43,959 nucleotides of DNA from VYFG01 sp022827325 (GCA_022827325.1 JAJDTE010000017.1:1-43959); one strand, 5' to 3'; shown: positions 24,617 to 34,263, counted from the first letter of the stretch. Made by a program: numbers and translations. The notes: a model not told the origin generated them from the sequence alone.

Positions 24617-27046
24617 ATGCAAACCCATGCCCGGGTAGTGGTCATCGGCGGCGGTCTGGCCGGTTGCAGCATCCTTTACCACCTGACGAAACTCGGCTGG
24701 ACCGATGTCGTATTGCTGGAGCGCGATGAACTGACGTCCGGATCCACCTGGCATGCCGCGGCGAACACCCACGGCCTGCATGACAACAACAATATCTCCC
24801 GCCTGCAGTACTACACCATGAACGTCTACCAGGAGCTGGAGGCGGAGACCGGGCAGTCCTGCGGATTGCACCATGCCGGATCCATCTACCTGGCCTGCTC
24901 GCGGGACCGCGAACACCAGCTTCGCATACAGGCATCCAAGGCCCATGCCTTCGATGCCGAGTTCTATGAGATTTCCAGGAACGAAGCCCTGGAACTGCAC
25001 CCCCTGCTGAACCTGGACGACGTGCGCTGCGCCATGTTCGAGCCCCTGGCCGGACACGTGGATCCCTCCGGCGTAACCCACGCATATGCCCAGGGTGCGC
25101 GCAAACTGGGCGCGCAGATCCTTCGGTTCACGCCGGTGGTGGAAACCAACCAGCGGCCCGACCATACCTGGGACGTGGTTACCCCCAAAGGCACCATCCA
25201 TGCGGAACATGTGGTCAATGCCGCGGGACTCTGGGGCAGGGAAGTGGCCGCCCTGGCCGGTGTCCACCTGCCGCTCATGACCATGGAGCACCAGTACCTG
25301 GTCACCGAGACCATTCCGGAGATTGCGGCCATCGACCGAGAGCTTCCGTCGGTGGCGGACCGGGACATGGAATACTACATGCGCCAGGAGGGCAAGGGCC
25401 TGCTGGTGGGTGCCTATGAGAAGGACGGCCGCTTCTGGGCCGAGGAGGGTACGCCCATGGACTTCGGCCATGATCTGCTGCCGGAGGATCTGGAGCGGAT
25501 CGCCGAGAACTTCATGCGTGCCTGTGACCGGGTGCCGGTATTGGCCGAGGCGGGCGTCAAGCAGGTGATCAACGGTCCCATGATCTGGACGCCCGATTCC
25601 TCCGCGCTGCTCGGCCCCGTCCGGGACCTCAGGAACTACTGGTGCTGCAACGGCATCGTTCCCGGGTTCAGCCAGAGCGCGGGTCTGGGTCTGACCCTGG
25701 CACAGTGGATCGTGGAGGGAGAGCCGGAGCTTGACATGTTCCCCTGGGACGTGACCCGCTATGGCTCCTGGGCGGATGCGAATTATGCGAAGGCCAAGGC
25801 GCTGGAGACCTACGGCACGCGTTTCAGTATCCACTTCCCCAACGAAGAGCGTCCCGCAGGCCGGCCGATCAGGAAACGTCCTGTCTACGAGCTGCAGAAA
25901 TCCATGGGCGCGGTGTTCGGATTTTCCTTCGGCTACGAGCATCCGCACTGGTACGCGCCGGAAGGTGTGCCGCAGGAGGATGAATTCACATTCGAACGGC
26001 CCCGGTGGTTCGACGTCATGGGACAGGAGGCCGCCACCGTGCGCAATGCCGTTGGTGTGGTGGACACTTCGAATTTCGCCAAGTACATGATTACGGGCCC
26101 GAACGCCAGGCAGTGGCTGGACCGGATCGTTGCCAACCATGTGCCGAAGGAGAATGGCCGGACCTGCCTGACGCCCCTGCTGAGCCTGCGAGGCGGGCTG
26201 GCCGGGGATTTCACCGTGGCACGGCTGGAAGACGAGAAGCTGTTCATGATCGGGTCGGGCATCGCCGAGGATTACCACCGCCGCCTGTTCAACAGCTATC
26301 TGCCAGCGGACGGGGTCAGCTTCGAGTGCGTGACCGATGCGATATGCGGGTTCAACGTAGCGGGCCCCAATGCCCGCACCCTGATGGAAAGCATGACCGG
26401 CCTTTCATGGGGCAACGACGACCTTCGCTTCATGCGTAACCGCGTGATCAGCCTGGACGGTTACGAGGTTATCGTCATCCGGGTTTCCTTCACGGGAGAC
26501 CTCGGCTACGAGATGTATGTGGCAGAGGAGAACCAGCTCGATCTCTACCGCAAGATACTTGCCCACGGGGAGCCCCTTGATGCCCGTCCTGTCGGGTCAC
26601 GGGCGCTTGGCTCCATGCGCATCGAGAAAGGCTATGGCAGTTGGGGCAGGGAGTATTCGCCGGAATGGTGGCCCACTGAATCCCGCATGGACTTTCTTAT
26701 AAAAACGGAAAAGCCGGAGTTTCACGGCCGCGAGGCCTTCATGGACATCAAGGATGTCCCGCCCAGGCAACTGATGTGCTGCTTCCGGATTGATACCGGG
26801 TCCGGCAAGGAGGGTGCGGATGCATGGGGCGGTGAAGCTATATTCCGCAACGGCAGGTATGTCGGCCGCGTGACATCGGGATCCTACAGCTTCACGTTCA
26901 ACACTTCCGTCGCCATCGGTTACGTGGACCGGGACGATGCCGTGCCCGGGGATGATTTCACGGTGGGGGTGCTTGGTATTCCCACCAGGGCAACATTGCT
27001 GGAAAGGCCCCTGTTCGACCCAAGAGGTGAAAAGCTGCGGGCCTGA
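24617..27046 (+). CDS. FAD-dependent oxidoreductase/GcvT fusion (dimethylglycine or sarcosine dehydrogenase-like)
   Basis: An 809-residue two-part enzyme. N-terminal DAO flavoprotein domain: VVVIGGGLAGCSILYHL at the start and GSTWHAA at about residue 46, where related dehydrogenases attach FAD covalently to the histidine. The C-terminal GcvT/aminomethyltransferase part (from about residue 470) has YMITGPNARQWLDRI, FNVAGPNARTLM, and SFTGDLGYEMYV, with a barrel domain at the end. Such enzymes oxidatively demethylate N-methyl amines and hand formaldehyde to tetrahydrofolate. Exact substrate (dimethylglycine, sarcosine or another N-methyl amine) cannot be told. An IS element begins 43 bases after its stop. 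Confidence 0.88.
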   Translation: MQTHARVVVIGGGLAGCSILYHLTKLGWTDVVLLERDELTSGSTWHAAANTHGLHDNNNISRLQYYTMNVYQELEAETGQSCGLHHAGSIYLACSRDREHQLRIQASKAHAFDAEFYEISRNEALELHPLLNLDDVRCAMFEPLAGHVDPSGVTHAYAQGARKLGAQILRFTPVVETNQRPDHTWDVVTPKGTIHAEHVVNAAGLWGREVAALAGVHLPLMTMEHQYLVTETIPEIAAIDRELPSVADRDMEYYMRQEGKGLLVGAYEKDGRFWAEEGTPMDFGHDLLPEDLERIAENFMRACDRVPVLAEAGVKQVINGPMIWTPDSSALLGPVRDLRNYWCCNGIVPGFSQSAGLGLTLAQWIVEGEPELDMFPWDVTRYGSWADANYAKAKALETYGTRFSIHFPNEERPAGRPIRKRPVYELQKSMGAVFGFSFGYEHPHWYAPEGVPQEDEFTFERPRWFDVMGQEAATVRNAVGVVDTSNFAKYMITGPNARQWLDRIVANHVPKENGRTCLTPLLSLRGGLAGDFTVARLEDEKLFMIGSGIAEDYHRRLFNSYLPADGVSFECVTDAICGFNVAGPNARTLMESMTGLSWGNDDLRFMRNRVISLDGYEVIVIRVSFTGDLGYEMYVAEENQLDLYRKILAHGEPLDARPVGSRALGSMRIEKGYGSWGREYSPEWWPTESRMDFLIKTEKPEFHGREAFMDIKDVPPRQLMCCFRIDTGSGKEGADAWGGEAIFRNGRYVGRVTSGSYSFTFNTSVAIGYVDRDDAVPGDDFTVGVLGIPTRATLLERPLFDPRGEKLRA

Positions 27047-27089
27047 TCCGGTATTACCGGGAGCCGTTGTCGCCTGGCGACTCTGGGTA

Positions 27090-27949
27090 GAAGCCATCTC
27101 ATAAATCATCACCCTATGATAATATCCTGATCCCGATTATGAAGATGATCGGAGATTCCCATGCCGCACGACCTGACCGGCGCCCAAAGGGCGTTCATCG
27201 AACCGCTGCTTCCCCCATTGCCCCCGGCGGGCGGAAGGCCGCGGCCGTCCCTGGAGGGATTCGCGGGAGGTCCTGAACGGAGTCCTGTGGATCTTGCGGA
27301 CCGGCGCACACTGGTCGGAGTTGCCGGACCGCTATCCGCCCTACCAGACGTGCCATCGCCGGTTTCAGCAATGGCGCCAAGCGGGGGTCATGGACCGGCT
27401 GCTTCGGGCCTTGGCGGAAGACCTGGAGAAGGGCGGTGAGATCGACCTTGACGAGTGTTTCGTGGACGGCAGCTTCAGCGCGGCCAAAAAGGGGGCGCCG
27501 CAATAGGCAAGACCAAGCGGGGCAAGGGCTGCAAGGTGATGGTGATTGCGGATCGCTCGGGGCTGCCGGTATCGGTGTGTGCGGGTAGCGCCTCGCCGCA
27601 CGAAACCACGTATGTACTCGGACTGATCGACGGATGTCTGACGGCGGCCAGGCCCGAGCGGCTCATTGGCGACAAGGCCTACGACAGCGACCCACTGGAC
27701 GAACAGTGCGCAAGGCTGGGGGTGGCAATGATTGCGCCGCACCGGGCCAACCGCAGGAAGCCGAAGACTCAGGATGGGCGGGTGCTGCGCCGGTACCGGC
27801 GTCGGTGGAAGGTCGAGCGCCTGTTCGCATGGTTGCAGAACTACCGCCGTATCGTCACCCGCTATGAGCGTCAATTCGAAAACTTCCTCGCTTTCCTCCA
27901 GCTCGCTACCTTCATGATCCTGGCCAGGAAATATTTGTGAGATGGCTTC
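27090..27949 (+). mobile_element. IS5-family insertion sequence, 860 bp with matched ends and TA duplication
   Basis: Left inverted repeat GAAGCCATCTCATAAAT at 27090-27106; the right end 27933-27949 is its reverse complement with one mismatch. Both ends are flanked by TA (27088-27089 and 27950-27951). It contains the transposase frames below. Inserted between the FAD/GcvT gene and an integrase whose N-terminal part is missing. Confidence 0.85.
27161..27940 (+). pseudogene. IS5-family DDE transposase, frame broken near the N-terminus plus a -1 shift site
   Basis: Three frames must be joined. The first (27161 to about 27245) gives MPHDLTGAQRAFIEPLLPP and GGRPRPS. The second (to the TAG near 27506) gives WRDSREVLNGVLWILRTGAHWSELP...DECFVDGSFSAA. 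The third (about 27487-27940) gives GKTKRGKGCKVMVI...GDKAYDSDPLDE and RRRWKVERLFAWLQNYRR. The DDE residues are the D of DGS, D of GDKAYD and E of KVERLF. The second junction lies on AAAAAGGGGG and fits a programmed -1 frameshift; the first does not look programmed and probably inactivates the copy. The stop falls in the right inverted repeat. Confidence 0.8.
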
Positions 27950-28466
27950 TAGTGAGCAACTGGAAAAGATCAAAGACGAGCATGTGCGCATGAGCCTGGA
28001 ACTGCAGCAGGCCTTCGGCCTTCGCCGCGAAGAGTCGATGAAGATTCGGCCCTGTATTGCCGGCCGCGGCGATCACCTGTTTCTGCAGGCCAGCTGGACC
28101 AAGGGCGGCAGAGAGCGAATCGTGCCGATCCGCACCGAGCAGCAGCGAGAGGTTCTCGACCGTGCCCATCGGCTCGCCGGCCGCGGATCGCTGATCCCGG
28201 CCAACCGCAACTACGTGCAGCAGATGCGTGTCTACGAGGGCAACACACGAAGGGCAGGCCTGCACCATATGCACGGCTTGCGCCACGCTTATGCCCGGGA
28301 TCGGTACGAAGAACTGACCGGATGGTCAAGTCCGGCTGCCGGTGGACCGGTGGCAAGGCAACTGATCCCCGAACAGCGCGAGCGTGATCGCGAGGCCCGG
28401 CTCACCGTCAGCCGCGAGCTGGGGCATGAACGAGAGCAGGTGACGACAGCATATCTGGGCCGATGA
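27942..28466 (+). pseudogene. Integrase (tyrosine recombinase), catalytic C-terminal fragment truncated by the IS
   Basis: The 174-residue frame begins in the IS right repeat, so its first residues are not original. The remainder is a tyrosine-recombinase catalytic domain: first Arg in AFGLRREES (about residue 28), the HxxR box as MHGLRHAYARDRY, and GHEREQVTTAYLG with His and the nucleophilic Tyr. The N-terminal DNA-binding half is absent on the other side of the IS. It probably belonged to an integrative element that brought in downstream DNA. Confidence 0.72.
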
Positions 28467-28604
28467 GGGCAATTTATTAATTTTTGTGTTCGAATGAAAT
28501 TTGATCAATGTGATTATTTTTAGATGTGTGTGGGAAAGGGGGTCGCAAATTTAGATCGAAACGACTATACTGAACGAATCGAACGATATTAAAGGGTGGC
28601 CTTG

Positions 28605-28865
28605 ATGGATGCACTTTCAGCCAATGAAGCAAAAACCCATTTTGGTGACATGCTTCTAAAAGCACAGCGCGCTCCGATTCAAATTAACAAGAACGGAAAG
28701 CCGGTTGCCGTTGTGATCTCCGCAGAAGAATACGAGAGTATCGAAGCGCTCAAGTTACAGTTATTGCAATCAAGAGCCGCTCAGGCCAAAGCCGAAATTG
28801 CAGCGGGCAATCTGATCGATGGTGAAGCTTTTTTTAGTGAATTGGAGTCGGTTCAGCACGACTAG
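28605..28865 (+). CDS. Phd/YefM-family antitoxin
   Basis: An 86-residue antitoxin. The N-terminal DNA-binding part reads MDALSANEAKTHFGDMLLKAQRAPIQINKNGKPVAVVISAEEYE, the classic Phd pattern; the C-terminal part is a helix that would neutralise the toxin. AAAGGG precedes the ATG at 28605; a GTG at 28596 is less likely. AT-richer than surrounding genes. It partners the ParE/RelE-like toxin 38 bases downstream. Confidence 0.88.
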   Translation: MDALSANEAKTHFGDMLLKAQRAPIQINKNGKPVAVVISAEEYESIEALKLQLLQSRAAQAKAEIAAGNLIDGEAFFSELESVQHD

Positions 28866-28903
28866 GCGTATAAAAGCTGATCAGCCCATTAGCCTGGATT
28901 TCA

Positions 28904-29212
28904 GTGTCAAAGTACCGTTTAACACCCGATGGGCAGTCTGATCTCATCGAAATTCGCCGTTACACGCTGAAGCAATGGGGCGGCGCCCAGTCAAAAAAAT
29001 ACTTGTCTGAGCTACGCCAAACGATTCGACTGCTTGCTGAAAAACCTACCTTGGGAAAATCCAGGCCTGAGGTTGGAGTCAATGTAATGAGTTTTCCTCA
29101 TGCCAGTCATGTCATTTACTATGTAGTGCACGAACAGCAATTAGTGGTATTCGGTGTACTACACAAACGGATGGTGCCGGTTAAACATTTGATCGAGCGG
29201 GAGACCATTTAA
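28904..29212 (+). CDS. ParE/RelE-family toxin
   Basis: A 102-residue toxin with a GTG start. Family features: YRLTPDGQSDLIEIRRYTLKQWG at the N-terminus, LRQTIRLLAEKPTLGKSRPEV in the middle, and VIYYVVHEQQLVVFGVLHKRM near the end, which is the ParE strand pattern. The pairing with Phd upstream marks a type II toxin-antitoxin module. Whether it targets gyrase or ribosome-bound mRNA is not decided. Confidence 0.86.
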   Translation: MSKYRLTPDGQSDLIEIRRYTLKQWGGAQSKKYLSELRQTIRLLAEKPTLGKSRPEVGVNVMSFPHASHVIYYVVHEQQLVVFGVLHKRMVPVKHLIERETI

Positions 29213-29361
29213 AAATATGCCACTCTTCGATAGCGGCACGACCCACGAAGCCGCGCTGCTCCATTTGCGCGGATCGCCCAAGCCTGGTATCGAACGGTGT
29301 GGCTGATTCGTCGAATTCCGCATTTGGATGAGGCCATTCCTGTCATTAAGTTTGTTATACC

Positions 29362-30987
29362 TTACTCCAATGGCAGGCTTTCGTAGGCACCTTCGAGAAA
29401 TCGATCGCGAATGACGAACTTCTGAATTTTGCGCGAGCCGGTCATCGGGAATTCCTCGAGTCGGCACCAGATGGTCGGGGTTTTCTGTGGCGACAGGCGC
29501 TCGCGGCAAAATTCGTGTAGTACGCGCGCCGTAACCTGCAGATCGTTGTCGGTACGGAAAAAACACCCGATCACTTCGCCCCACTTGTCGTCGGGGATGC
29601 CGACCACGGCAACCTCGGCAATCTGCGGATGTTCCAGCAGCGCGTTTTCGATCTCCACCGGGAACATGTTTTCGCCGCCGCGGATGATCATGTCCTTGAC
29701 CCGACCGGTGATGCTTATGTAGCCGCGCGCGTCCATGGTGCCCAGATCGCCCGTGTGCAGCCAGCCGTCGTCATTGATGGTTTCGTGTGTCGCTTCCGGG
29801 TTGCCGTGGTATTCGATCATGTTGCAGTAGGCGCGTACGCAGATTTCACCGGCGCTGCCGATGGGCACGGATTTGTTGCCGTCGACGCTTCGAATCGACA
29901 CTTCGGTGTGCGGCAAAGGCTGACCGATGGTATTGCATATATCGTCGATTGAATCGTCGCTAAAGTGCTGGGTAATCACCGGCGAGGTTTCGGTCTGGCC
30001 ATACAGCGTGCCGAAGCCACAGCCGAAAACGCGCTGGATATTGTGCACCAGCTCCGGCGTGACCATTGCCCCGCCGGAGGAAAACGTCCCTACCGAGGAA
30101 ACATCGTATGTTTCCTTTTCCAACGCTTCGAGCAGCGCGACCAGCATTGTCGGCACGCCGAGAATCGTACTGACTTTCTCCTGTTCGATGATGCGGCAAA
30201 TTGCAGGTGGGTCGAACAGCTTGACGATCAGCATCTTGCAGCCAGCCTGCACACAGCCGAGCGTGACCATGCCGCAACCGCTGGTATGAAACATCGGCAT
30301 GATGTTGGCCCAAACGGTATCCGCGGTCACGCCGAGGCGCCCGGCGTAGAAACGCGCATTGTTGAGCAGGCTGCGATGGGAGAGCACCGCGCCCTTCGGA
30401 AATCCCGTCGTACCGGAGGTGTACTGGATCATGGCCGCGTCGCGGCAATCCACGGCCGGCAGCGCTGCGGCGGGTTTGGTGTTGCCCTGCATCGCCTGGA
30501 TATTTTCCAGGTCGATCACTTCGCGTACGGCATCGAATCCCGTGCAGGCCTCGACGGCAATGTCGCGCATCGGATTACCGCGGTATTCGTCGACCACGAA
30601 CAGCGCGACCGAGCCCGATTGCTCGATGATGTAACGCAGCTCGCTCGCTTGCAGCGCCGGGTTGGCGGTGACGATGACAATGCCGGCGAGCGCGCAGGCG
30701 AACTCCATCAGCACCCACTCCGGCGTGTTCGGCGACCAGACGACCACAGATTCGCCTGGTTGAAAGCGCCCGGCCAGTATCAGGGCCAGTTCTTCACTCT
30801 CCACGAGCAGCTCGGCGTAAGTCCAACTGCGGCCGACACGACCATCGATGTCGACCTCGACCAGCCCGGTTTTATCCGGCAATCGTTCGGCGGTCTCGCG
30901 CAACTGATCACCGAGAGTTATGTCACGTACGATGCCTTCCGCCTGCGCCGGGAAATACGATTCGGTCAGTTCGACCGCGTAGCTCAT
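29362..30987 (-). CDS. AMP-dependent acyl-CoA synthetase (second copy)
   Basis: A 541-residue adenylate-forming ligase starting at the ATG at 30987, which overlaps the upstream hydratase stop (ATGA); the longer open frame back to 31446 is a shadow. ATP loop YTSGTTGFPKGAVLSH (about residue 185), LYGQTETSPV, the GDL block DDGWLHTGDLGTMD, hinge GRVKDMIIRGGENMFPVEIE. The catalytic Lys is in the C-terminal TGSRKIQKFVIRD; the usual TGSGKIQK has R for G here. Closely similar throughout to the other synthetase of this operon (32644-34251). Activates a carboxylate to its CoA thioester. Confidence 0.88.
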   Translation of the reverse strand: MSYAVELTESYFPAQAEGIVRDITLGDQLRETAERLPDKTGLVEVDIDGRVGRSWTYAELLVESEELALILAGRFQPGESVVVWSPNTPEWVLMEFACALAGIVIVTANPALQASELRYIIEQSGSVALFVVDEYRGNPMRDIAVEACTGFDAVREVIDLENIQAMQGNTKPAAALPAVDCRDAAMIQYTSGTTGFPKGAVLSHRSLLNNARFYAGRLGVTADTVWANIMPMFHTSGCGMVTLGCVQAGCKMLIVKLFDPPAICRIIEQEKVSTILGVPTMLVALLEALEKETYDVSSVGTFSSGGAMVTPELVHNIQRVFGCGFGTLYGQTETSPVITQHFSDDSIDDICNTIGQPLPHTEVSIRSVDGNKSVPIGSAGEICVRAYCNMIEYHGNPEATHETINDDGWLHTGDLGTMDARGYISITGRVKDMIIRGGENMFPVEIENALLEHPQIAEVAVVGIPDDKWGEVIGCFFRTDNDLQVTARVLHEFCRERLSPQKTPTIWCRLEEFPMTGSRKIQKFVIRDRFLEGAYESLPLE

Positions 30988-31823
30988 TTTTTGCTGCCAG
31001 GAATCGGGTCGCCCGAATCGCGTTCGGCGACGGCCTGCTTGAACCCGGCTTCCTCGGCGCGTGATTTGAAGGCGACACCCTCGGGGCTGTGACGGGCGAT
31101 CCCGTCGAACAGGGTCGCAAGAGTCTGCGTGCTGTTCAATCCCATATTGTCGTAGGCCTGGTTGATTAACGTCTTCATCATCGCCAGCTGGTTTTTCGGA
31201 ACACCCTTGATACGCTCGACCAGCGTCTTGACGGTGTCGTCGAGCTGGTCTTCGGGCACTGCCTGCAGGATCAGCCCCATCTTCTCGGCTTCGGCGCCAC
31301 TGACGAGATCGCCGGTAAACAGCATGCGCTTGGCACGCTCGGTGCCGAGACGGTAAACCCACATCGCCGTCGTCGGGCAGCCCCAGACGCGTGCCGGCGG
31401 ATAACCGATGCGGGCGCTTTCGTTCATGACGACGAGGTCGGCGCACAGCGCGATGTCGCTGCCGCCGGCGACCGCATCACCGTTGACCCTGGCGATCACC
31501 GGCTTCGGGCAACGCCACAGCGACATGAAACTGTCGGTGCAGCGGCGCATGAACTGGTAGTCGAGCATCGCATCCCAGGGCATCTCCTGGATCGCCGGGC
31601 TGTCACCTTCGGCAAATTCTTTCAGGTCGTAACCACCGCAAAAGCCGCGTCCAGCGCCGGTCAGCACGATCACGTGCACGGAATTGTCATTGCTCGCGCG
31701 CTCGACCGCATCCACCAGGTTGCCGGGCATGCGCCCGGTAATCGCATTGAATTGATCCGGGCGGTTGAGCTTAATTGTCGCAACCCTCTCGCTGACTTCA
31801 TACTCGAGATCGCCGATTTGCAT
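30984..31823 (-). CDS. Enoyl-CoA hydratase/isomerase (crotonase) family protein, copy 2
   Basis: A 279-residue crotonase. The oxyanion-hole block is GAGRGFCGGYDLKEFAEG (about residues 55-72) and the second block PVIARVNGDAVAGGSDIALCADLVVM (about 109-134). Beyond it the usual glutamate region reads GYPPARVWGCPTTAMWVYRLG. It has a longer C-terminus than its neighbour. ATGA overlap with the following synthetase. It would hydrate or cleave an enoyl-CoA produced by the ligases. Confidence 0.85.
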   Translation of the reverse strand: MQIGDLEYEVSERVATIKLNRPDQFNAITGRMPGNLVDAVERASNDNSVHVIVLTGAGRGFCGGYDLKEFAEGDSPAIQEMPWDAMLDYQFMRRCTDSFMSLWRCPKPVIARVNGDAVAGGSDIALCADLVVMNESARIGYPPARVWGCPTTAMWVYRLGTERAKRMLFTGDLVSGAEAEKMGLILQAVPEDQLDDTVKTLVERIKGVPKNQLAMMKTLINQAYDNMGLNSTQTLATLFDGIARHSPEGVAFKSRAEEAGFKQAVAERDSGDPIPGSKK

Positions 31824-31836
31824 ACCTGGCCTCCGT

Positions 31837-32616
31837 CTAGTCTGTGCCTGATGGCTTACCGAAGCGGCCCGCGCCTTCTATGCCCTCGGCAAACAGGGCC
31901 TTGCGGCCGTTATACCACTCGTAGGTCATGGCTTCGTGCACGGATTTGCCGTGCTGGTGGTTGAGCGAGCGCCGGTCGGCGCACACGCAGATTTGCGGAT
32001 GGGCGGCTATTTCATGCGCCAGTGCTTCTGCTTTGGCGCGACTCTCGCCATCCGCGACGACGTATTCGGCAAGCCCGATTTGCAGGCTTTCAGAGGCCGT
32101 GACCTTGCGCCCGGTCAGGATGATTTCACGTGCGCGCCCCTCGCCGACCAGGCGTGGCAGGCGCACGGTGCCGCCGTCGATCAACGGGATACCCCAGCGG
32201 CGGCAGTACACACCGAAATAGGCGCTTTCTTCCATGACCCGAAAATCGCACCACAGTGCGAGTTCCATGCCGCCAGCCACGGCCGGACCAGCAACCGCGG
32301 CGATTACGGGCTTATCGAGTGCGAGCCGCGACGGGCCGAGTAACGCAGGCGGTACGTCGGCATTGTCGATCGGCATATTGTGCGCTTCAAAGAAATCGGC
32401 ATCGTCGAGCGCGGCTGCCCGCTTCAGGTCCCAGCCCGAACAAAAGGTGCCGCCTTCGCCCCAGAACACGGCGACCGCGGCGGACGCGTCACGATCGAAA
32501 TCGGTAAAGGCCCGGTAAAGCGCGTCGGCGATTGTCGGGTCGATCGCGTTGCGGGCTTCGGGGCGGGACAGGATCATCGTCCACACGGGACCGTTCTTGT
32601 CGATGCTGACGCTCAT
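31837..32616 (-). CDS. Enoyl-CoA hydratase/isomerase (crotonase) family protein, copy 1
   Basis: A 259-residue crotonase with the oxyanion block GEGGTFCSGWDLKRAAAL and PVIAAVAGPAVAGGMELALWCDFRVM, then WGIPLIDGGTVRLPRLVGEG, a block commonly seen in one crotonase subgroup. It is 13 bases upstream of the second crotonase gene and 27 bases after the first synthetase, so all are one operon. Divergent from the neighbouring crotonase, which suggests different steps. Confidence 0.86.
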   Translation of the reverse strand: MSVSIDKNGPVWTMILSRPEARNAIDPTIADALYRAFTDFDRDASAAVAVFWGEGGTFCSGWDLKRAAALDDADFFEAHNMPIDNADVPPALLGPSRLALDKPVIAAVAGPAVAGGMELALWCDFRVMEESAYFGVYCRRWGIPLIDGGTVRLPRLVGEGRAREIILTGRKVTASESLQIGLAEYVVADGESRAKAEALAHEIAAHPQICVCADRRSLNHQHGKSVHEAMTYEWYNGRKALFAEGIEGAGRFGKPSGTD

Positions 32617-32643
32617 GGCGAGTTTCCAAAAATCGAAAGACCT

Positions 32644-34251
32644 CTAATCATAATCACCGGCGATGAAGTTGTCGCGAATCCTGAATTTCTGAATCTTGCC
32701 CGACCCGGTCAGCGGAAAATTCTCGATACGTCGCCAGATAGTCGGCGTTTTCTGCGGCGACAGGTGCTCGCGGCACCAGGACTTGAGGTCATCGATGTCC
32801 AGTGGCAAGTTATTTTCGGTGCGGATGAATGCGCCGATCACTTCCCCCCACTTGTCGTCGGGAATGCCCACGACCGACACCTCGGCCACATCAGGATGCT
32901 CGATCAACAGGTTTTCGATTTCGGCGGGAAAATGGTTCTCGCCGCCGCGGATGATCATGTCCTTGACGCGGCCGGTGATGCGAATGAAGCCGCGCGAATC
33001 TAGCTTCCCGAGGTCGCCGGTGTGCAGCCAACCGTCGTCGTTGATCGCCGCGCGGGTTGCCGTTTCATTGTCGTGGTAACCAAGCATGACGTTGTAACCG
33101 CGCGCGCAGATTTCACCGACCTCGCCGATCGGCAGTACCGTACCGGTTTCGGGGTCGCGTATCGAAACGCTGGTATGCGGCAGCGGCTGCCCGGCGGAGA
33201 AGCAAATGTCGTCGAGGGTGACGTCGTCGTGGTTGAGGCAGATCATCGGCGATGCCTCGGTCTGTCCAAAGGCGGACTGCAGGTTGCAGCCGAGACGCTC
33301 GCGCACCTGGCGCACCAGCTCCGGCGCGACCGGCGCGCCGCCGGTGGTGATGACTTCCATCGACGTCATATCATGGTGTTGCCGCTCCAGCGCCTCGAGC
33401 AGCCCGACCAGCATTGTCGGCACCGCGAAAAACGTCGTAACGCCCTCGCTTTCGATCAATCGCGCCAGTATCGCGGCGTCGAACAGCTTGATCATCAGCA
33501 TCTTACAGCCGGCTTGCAGGCAGCCGAGCGCGGTGGTGGCGCAACCGGCGGTATGGAACATCGGCATGAAGTTGGCCCAGATAGTTTGCCGATGGACCTT
33601 TTTGCGCGCTGCAAACAATCGAGCATTGTTGAGCAGGTTATGGTGCGACAGCACCGCGCCCTTGGGAAAACCGGTGGTGCCCGAGGTGTATTGAATTTGC
33701 GCGACGTCGCCGGGCGCAACATCGGGCAAACCCGCGGTGCGGCTTCCGATAGCGAACAACGCTTCCTCGTCGTCCAGATCGACCACTTCGCGGACGACGT
33801 CGTTGCCGTCCACCGCCTCGGATGCAATCTCCTCCATCGGGTTGCCACGGAAATCGTCGACCCGGAACAGGGCAACCGCGCCGGATTGCTCGAGCACGTA
33901 TCGTAATTCTCTTGCCTGGAACGAAGGATTGGCGGTCACCAGCACCAGTCCCGCCAGTGCGCAGGCGTATTCCATGAACATCCAGGCGGGAATGTTGGGT
34001 GCCCAGACCACGATTTTTTCACCAGGTTCGAAACGGGAAACGAGCGCTAGCGCGAGTTTCTCGCTGATCGCAAGCAAGTCTCCATAGCTCCACTGCTGGC
34101 CCGGGCTACCGTCGATTGCGATGTCGGCCATCGCGATAGAATCGGGCATTTTTTCCGCGGTTTCGCGCAGCAATTCCCCGATGGTGATATCGCGCAGCTC
34201 CCCGTCGGGCTGCAGCGGGAACAGCGATTCGGTGAGCTCGATGTCGTACAT
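32644..34251 (-). CDS. AMP-dependent acyl-CoA synthetase (first copy)
   Basis: A 535-residue acyl-CoA synthetase. Motifs: YTSGTTGFPKGAVLSHHNLLNN, AFGQTEASPM, DDGWLHTGDLGKLD, GRVKDMIIRGGENHFPAEIE, and the lysine block TGSGKIQKFRIRD, all intact. It starts MYDIELTESLFPLQPDGE, like the MSYAVELTESYFPAQAEG of its paralogue, so a duplication is clear. It lies 12 bases after the GcvT-like gene. Substrate presumably a short carboxylic acid from an onium compound. Confidence 0.88.
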   Translation of the reverse strand: MYDIELTESLFPLQPDGELRDITIGELLRETAEKMPDSIAMADIAIDGSPGQQWSYGDLLAISEKLALALVSRFEPGEKIVVWAPNIPAWMFMEYACALAGLVLVTANPSFQARELRYVLEQSGAVALFRVDDFRGNPMEEIASEAVDGNDVVREVVDLDDEEALFAIGSRTAGLPDVAPGDVAQIQYTSGTTGFPKGAVLSHHNLLNNARLFAARKKVHRQTIWANFMPMFHTAGCATTALGCLQAGCKMLMIKLFDAAILARLIESEGVTTFFAVPTMLVGLLEALERQHHDMTSMEVITTGGAPVAPELVRQVRERLGCNLQSAFGQTEASPMICLNHDDVTLDDICFSAGQPLPHTSVSIRDPETGTVLPIGEVGEICARGYNVMLGYHDNETATRAAINDDGWLHTGDLGKLDSRGFIRITGRVKDMIIRGGENHFPAEIENLLIEHPDVAEVSVVGIPDDKWGEVIGAFIRTENNLPLDIDDLKSWCREHLSPQKTPTIWRRIENFPLTGSGKIQKFRIRDNFIAGDYD

Positions 34252-34263
34252 AGCGCTACGCCG

